A stretch of 21,704 nt of DNA from the IMG/VR virus record IMGVR_UViG_3300043773_001613, positions 1 through 21,704 of that record; one strand, 5' to 3'. The DNA comes from a virus. Below the pieces are notes generated by a model that ran no database searches, had not been told where the DNA came from, and was given only the letters and a program-made list of their open reading frames with translations. Positions 19,718 through 21,704 of this stretch are shown piece by piece. Each line of letters starts with the position of its first letter. Position 1 is the first letter of the stretch. The position numbers and the translations under genes are program-made.

Positions 19718-20104
19718 ATGGGGTACTTCGACAAGTTGGCACAGCTGGGGTTTGTGGTGATCTGCCGCCGCAACCCGCTTGGGACCACGACGATGTTCGC
19801 GGTCAAACCGGAGGAGATGCAGGTGGAGCTGGCGATCGGCGAGACCTTCGACGACTACCTGTCGGAGTTCCTTCCCGAATGGCGGCTCGTGGACTTCAGG
19901 CACGACGACGCCGCCGGTGGGGCGAAGATGCTCTACGAGAAGCTCACCTGCACCGGCAGCTACGCCGACAGGGATGAGCGACTGCTGGAGGCGTTCCCTG
20001 GCGAGGCGGGCAGCGAGCTGCTGATCGGCTTCGCGCACCGCCCGGAGCGGGAGCGGTTCAGTCCGGTCGACGGGCCTGCAGGCTGGGATCGGATCGAGGC
20101 CTGA
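19718..20104 (+). CDS. Hypothetical acidic protein, 128 aa
   Basis: ATG 19718 follows GGAGGTGTGTG; the longer frame from 19682 would begin inside the ribozyme core and is rejected. The protein reads MGYFDKLAQLGFVVICRRNP, then TMFAVKPEEMQVELAIG, DDYLSEFLPEWRLVDFRHDD, and ends PERERFSPVDGPAGWDRIEA. It is soluble, acidic and without recognised motifs. Its transcript would start at the cleavage site of hammerhead copy 2 if cleavage occurs. Its TGA is the first part of an outer stem of element C1. Confidence 0.7.
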   Translation: MGYFDKLAQLGFVVICRRNPLGTTTMFAVKPEEMQVELAIGETFDDYLSEFLPEWRLVDFRHDDAAGGAKMLYEKLTCTGSYADRDERLLEAFPGEAGSELLIGFAHRPERERFSPVDGPAGWDRIEA

Positions 20105-20169
20105 CGACGCGGATCCGGTGGCGGGAGGTGACTAACCGCCACTCAATCCGGGCCGTTGCCTGGACGTCA
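20102..20169 (+). ncRNA. Element C, copy 1 (structured RNA of unknown class)
   Basis: TGACG (20102-20106, including the stop codon) can pair with CGTCA (20165-20169) and enclose two hairpins. The first is GTGGCGG/CCGCCAC (20118-20124, 20136-20142) with the 11-nt loop GAGGTGACTAA. The second is CCGGG/CCTGG (20148-20152, 20159-20163) containing CCGTTG. The outer stem is not clear in copy 2. The loop shows an SD-like GGAGGT. Conserved loops with changing stems indicate a selected RNA structure; its class is unknown to me. Confidence 0.6.
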
Positions 20170-20173
20170 AAAA

Positions 20174-20231
20174 CCCCTTGTTTTCAGGGGTCGGCGAGTT
20201 CTTTTTAGAGGGACGGCACTCTGCCGCTCCC
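20174..20231 (+). repeat. Element A, copy 3
   Basis: Hairpin 1 is CCCCT/AGGGG (20174-20178, 20186-20190). The core 20180-20204 matches copy 4 exactly. Hairpin 2 (20210-20231) pairs GGGACGGC with GCCGCTCCC with one bulged C, loop ACTCT. CGTTCTTTCCTG and GGGAGGTGTGCG then lead to ATG 20257. It lies immediately behind element C1. On the minus strand AGGGG is followed by TTTTT, but no leftward gene ends here. Confidence 0.72.
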
Positions 20232-20256
20232 CGTTCTTTCCTGTGGGAGGTGTGCG

Positions 20257-20739
20257 ATGAAGGTGCGTGATCTGTTGATTGTCGGGGCGTTTGTTCTGGG
20301 CGGCGTGGTCGTTGCCTACTGGGGCGACGCGATCAAGGCGCTGCGAACCTGGCACTACACGGCGCCGCTGTGCGTCCAGGTCGAGGAGGCATGGGCCGAT
20401 GCGACGGGCGCCAGCAAGGCCAAGCTGGCCAACGAGATCGCCATGCTGGAGGGGCGGCTCGATGCAGCTCGGGACGTGCAGGGTCAGCTGCGGGAAGCGC
20501 TGAACCTCAGCATCCAGGAGGTCGGTGAGGCGGACGCCCATGTCGCCAAGCTGGCCGATGCGCTGGCCCACAGCGAGCGGGTGCGGGACACGCAGGAACA
20601 GCAGCTCTCCCACCAGGGGCAGCTGCTCGCCAGCCAGGAGTCTGTGATTCGGGAGACGAACCACCGCTACCAGGCGCTGGTCTCTCGGATCCGGGATCTG
20701 GGGCGGGACGATGCGCTCGCCGGGCTGGTTCGTGAGTGA
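20257..20739 (+). CDS. Membrane-anchored coiled-coil protein, 160 aa (i-spanin-like topology)
   Basis: ATG 20257 follows GGGAGGTGTGCG. Residues about 6-22 form one transmembrane helix (LLIVGAFVLGGVVVAYW). After a short linker with one Cys, residues about 50-150 are a long charged helix with heptads (KAKLANEIAMLEGRLDAARD, VGEADAHVAKLADALAHSER, LLASQESVIRETNHRYQALV). This N-terminal anchor plus periplasmic coiled coil is the layout of phage i-spanins such as lambda Rz. However, no o-spanin lipoprotein frame or endolysin is found beside it, so spanin is only one option; a membrane-tethered early protein is another. Confidence 0.72.
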   Translation: MKVRDLLIVGAFVLGGVVVAYWGDAIKALRTWHYTAPLCVQVEEAWADATGASKAKLANEIAMLEGRLDAARDVQGQLREALNLSIQEVGEADAHVAKLADALAHSERVRDTQEQQLSHQGQLLASQESVIRETNHRYQALVSRIRDLGRDDALAGLVRE

Positions 20740-20815
20740 CGGCTCAAGGTCCAGCGGCAGGAGGTAACTAACTGCCGCTCCCCCTGCGCCGTTGCAGGCC
20801 TGCGTAGACCGCAGG
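20737..20815 (+). ncRNA. Element C, copy 2 (structured RNA of unknown class)
   Basis: Right after the stop, AGCGGCAG/CTGCCGCT (20753-20760, 20772-20779) encloses the loop GAGGTAACTAA, and CCTGC/GCAGG (20783-20787, 20794-20798) encloses GCCGTT. Compared with copy 1, the stem sequences differ with pairing kept, while the loop and GCCGTTG are conserved. A third hairpin CCTGCG/CGCAGG (20799-20804, 20810-20815) follows. Because CCTGCG and GCAGG each occur twice, alternative pairings are possible. TTCTTC and GAGGAGG lead to ATG 20839; no A core is present here. Confidence 0.6.
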
Positions 20816-20838
20816 TTCTTCTATGAGGAGGTTCGGTG

Positions 20839-21261
20839 ATGGAGAGTCCAGCGCACGTGATTCTAGTGGCGTTCACCGTGAACGCCGATGGCATGGAGCA
20901 GGCACAGAGGCAGCTGATGTCGCAGCTACCCAACTGCAAGGACAATCCCGGAGTGGCCGGCATCGACAGCTGGTACATCGCGATGGACGAGCGGCACGAT
21001 GGCACGACGCCGGCGGATGGGTGGTCCGCCGAGTTCCAGCCGCCGGACTACAGCTCCGCCGCCTACCGGCGCTTCGGGGAAGAGTCGCATCTGCGGAGCA
21101 GGGTGTCCGAGCTGGAGGAGCAACTCCTCATGGCCAGGACAGAGGCCAAAGACGTGGGCGAGTTCCGGGAGCGCGAGCAACATGAGTACAAGCATGTGCT
21201 CATCGGCTTTCGGCTGGCCATCCAATCCATGATGTCGGGACTGAAAGGAGGGGACAAGTGA
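20839..21261 (+). CDS. Hypothetical protein with C-terminal coiled coil, 140 aa
   Basis: ATG 20839 is chosen over the ATG-overlapping GTG at 20836; GAGGAGG lies upstream. The N-terminal half looks like a small alpha/beta domain (HVILVAFTVNADGMEQAQRQ, then GIDSWYIAMDER). A Pro/Ser linker follows (QPPDYSSAAYRRFG), then a coiled coil at about 80-112 (HLRSRVSELEEQLLMARTEA) and a helical end. No transmembrane segment or known motif is seen. Its last codons overlap the next gene (GTGA), so the two are co-translated and may act together. Confidence 0.7.
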   Translation: MESPAHVILVAFTVNADGMEQAQRQLMSQLPNCKDNPGVAGIDSWYIAMDERHDGTTPADGWSAEFQPPDYSSAAYRRFGEESHLRSRVSELEEQLLMARTEAKDVGEFREREQHEYKHVLIGFRLAIQSMMSGLKGGDK

Positions 21262-21515
21262 AGCGCGTCGCCCTGCATGCACGAGGGGCGACAGTCGCTT
21301 TCCTCACGGATGAGCTGGAGCTGTTCGGCGAGGCGCTGGCCGCGCTCATCGACAGCCAGGATGGCGGCGGTGGATTCACCGACGACCACATGGAAACCCT
21401 TGCGGGACTGCACAGCAAGCTGCGGACGGCGCTGCTGCTGGCGACTGCCCGCGAGCGCCTCACGGTGCCCACCCAACAGCACCTGGAAAAGGCTGAGGCT
21501 TGGGACCTGGAATGA
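21258..21515 (+). CDS. Hypothetical acidic helical protein, 85 aa
   Basis: The GTG at 21258 overlaps the previous TGA, and AAAGGAGGGGACAA precedes it. The protein begins MKRVALHARGATVAFLTDEL, continues with LFGEALAALIDSQDGGGGFT, and ends helical (LHSKLRTALLLATARERL, then HLEKAEAWDLE). It is soluble, with no Cys and no known domain. This is the only gene pair in the rightward operon without an RNA element between them. Confidence 0.7.
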   Translation: MKRVALHARGATVAFLTDELELFGEALAALIDSQDGGGGFTDDHMETLAGLHSKLRTALLLATARERLTVPTQQHLEKAEAWDLE

Positions 21516-21583
21516 CCCTTGTTTTCAGGGGTCGGCGAGTTCTTTGTGAGGGGCCAGCAGTCGGCCGGGCTGCTGGCTCCTCG
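21515..21583 (+). repeat. Element A, copy 4, with terminator-like hairpin
   Basis: The core is at 21521-21545, identical to copy 3. CCC at 21516-21518 can pair with its GGG. Hairpin 2 is the longest of the set: GAGGGGCCAGCAG with CTGCTGGCTCCTC (21548-21560, 21570-21582), 13 pairs with one G-T, 9-nt loop. It is followed by GTGTTTTT, which would make an intrinsic terminator. TTCGGAGGTGTGCG and ATG 21615 follow, so termination here would attenuate the next gene. Confidence 0.72.
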
Positions 21584-21614
21584 TGTTTTTCCACCGGCCA
21601 TTCGGAGGTGTGCG

Positions 21615-21704
21615 ATGGACGATTGCCAGAATCGAGAGCTGAAGGAGCTTCCCGTCCCCCCGTTCGTGGTCCTGTACCGCAACCAGGATGGCGCGATCGA
21701 CAAG
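21615..21704 (+). CDS. Start of a further rightward gene (partial)
   Basis: ATG 21615 is preceded by CGGAGGTGTGCG, the same SD type as its neighbours. Thirty codons are visible, beginning MDDCQNRELKELPVPPFVVL and continuing YRNQDGAIDK, before the window ends. The length and family cannot be judged. The SD and the A element upstream support a real gene. Confidence 0.6.
   Translation, partial: MDDCQNRELKELPVPPFVVLYRNQDGAIDK

Noticed and set aside
20171-20190. Element A hairpin 1 as an intrinsic terminator for the minus strand (AGGGG then TTTTT in copy 3)
   Set aside because: The T-run is present only in copy 3 and no leftward gene ends there; the conserved core extends well beyond the hairpin on the plus strand.
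20102-20815. Element C as a twister ribozyme (GAGG and CUAAC in the loop recall twister internal-loop residues)
   Set aside because: There is no room for the P1 stem between the two loop strands, and the remaining conserved twister positions and pseudoknots could not be found.
1-21704. tRNA genes, CRISPR arrays and insertion sequences
   Set aside because: No cloverleaf with a TTCRA arm, no regularly spaced repeats with unique spacers and no transposase-like frame were found by eye.

Overview
The window is a piece of a GC-rich tailed double-stranded DNA phage or prophage. The evidence is a terminase large subunit, portal, scaffold, major capsid protein, capsid decoration protein, tail-fibre genes and an SSB, with no cellular housekeeping genes. 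No integrase, RNA polymerase or DNA polymerase is visible, so lifestyle and family cannot be fixed. The short adaptor-like proteins next to the portal, and the absence of a tape-measure or sheath gene, fit a podovirus-like virion. The host is unknown. Some small proteins carry an LTDEEREAI-type segment that I associate loosely with planctomycete-type genomes, but that is weak.

Layout. Two divergent transcription units leave a roughly 390-bp control region (18330-18723). The leftward unit (18329 to 1, minus strand) is a dense chain of genes joined by ATGA, GTGA or TAATG overlaps. In transcription order these are: SSB, a 36-aa membrane peptide, small phage proteins, a 30-aa and an 87-aa membrane protein, a 555-aa probable virion protein, scaffold, major capsid protein, decoration protein, a strong hairpin terminator, a zinc-ribbon TerS-like protein, TerL, a 112-aa connector, portal, a 181-aa protein, a tail-fibre cassette (Mtd-N-like adaptor, FN3 protein, 998-aa lectin-repeat fibre, 100-aa protein, Cys-rich 61-aa ORF), a 109-aa virion protein, a 286-aa connector-like protein, a 121-aa protein and the start of a further structural protein that leaves the window. 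The capsid genes lie upstream of the terminase and portal genes, which is not the usual order.

The rightward unit (18724 to the right edge) holds eight small unknown genes, each with a good Shine-Dalgarno sequence (usually GGAGGTGTG-like). Nearly every gap between them is filled with structured RNA. There are two complete type II hammerhead ribozymes directly behind stop codons (19380-19431 and 19638-19689), four copies of a second repeated element (A: a 25-nt conserved core plus a hairpin of variable sequence), and two copies of a third (C: a hairpin with the conserved 11-nt loop GAGGTRACTAA plus a second hairpin containing GCCGTTG). Both hammerheads keep an invariant catalytic core while four stem base pairs change in a compensatory way. 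This RNA-punctuated operon is the most unusual thing in the window. It looks like a system in which a polycistronic phage transcript is cut or otherwise processed between genes by cis-acting RNA.

Other notable items are a diverged leftover of the 3' end of the 181-aa gene at the far side of the tail-fibre cassette (a probable recombination scar), a lectin-like domain apparently nested inside another in the fibre, a 188-bp overlap of the TerS-like and TerL reading frames, and a perfect palindrome inside the candidate promoter of the leftward unit.
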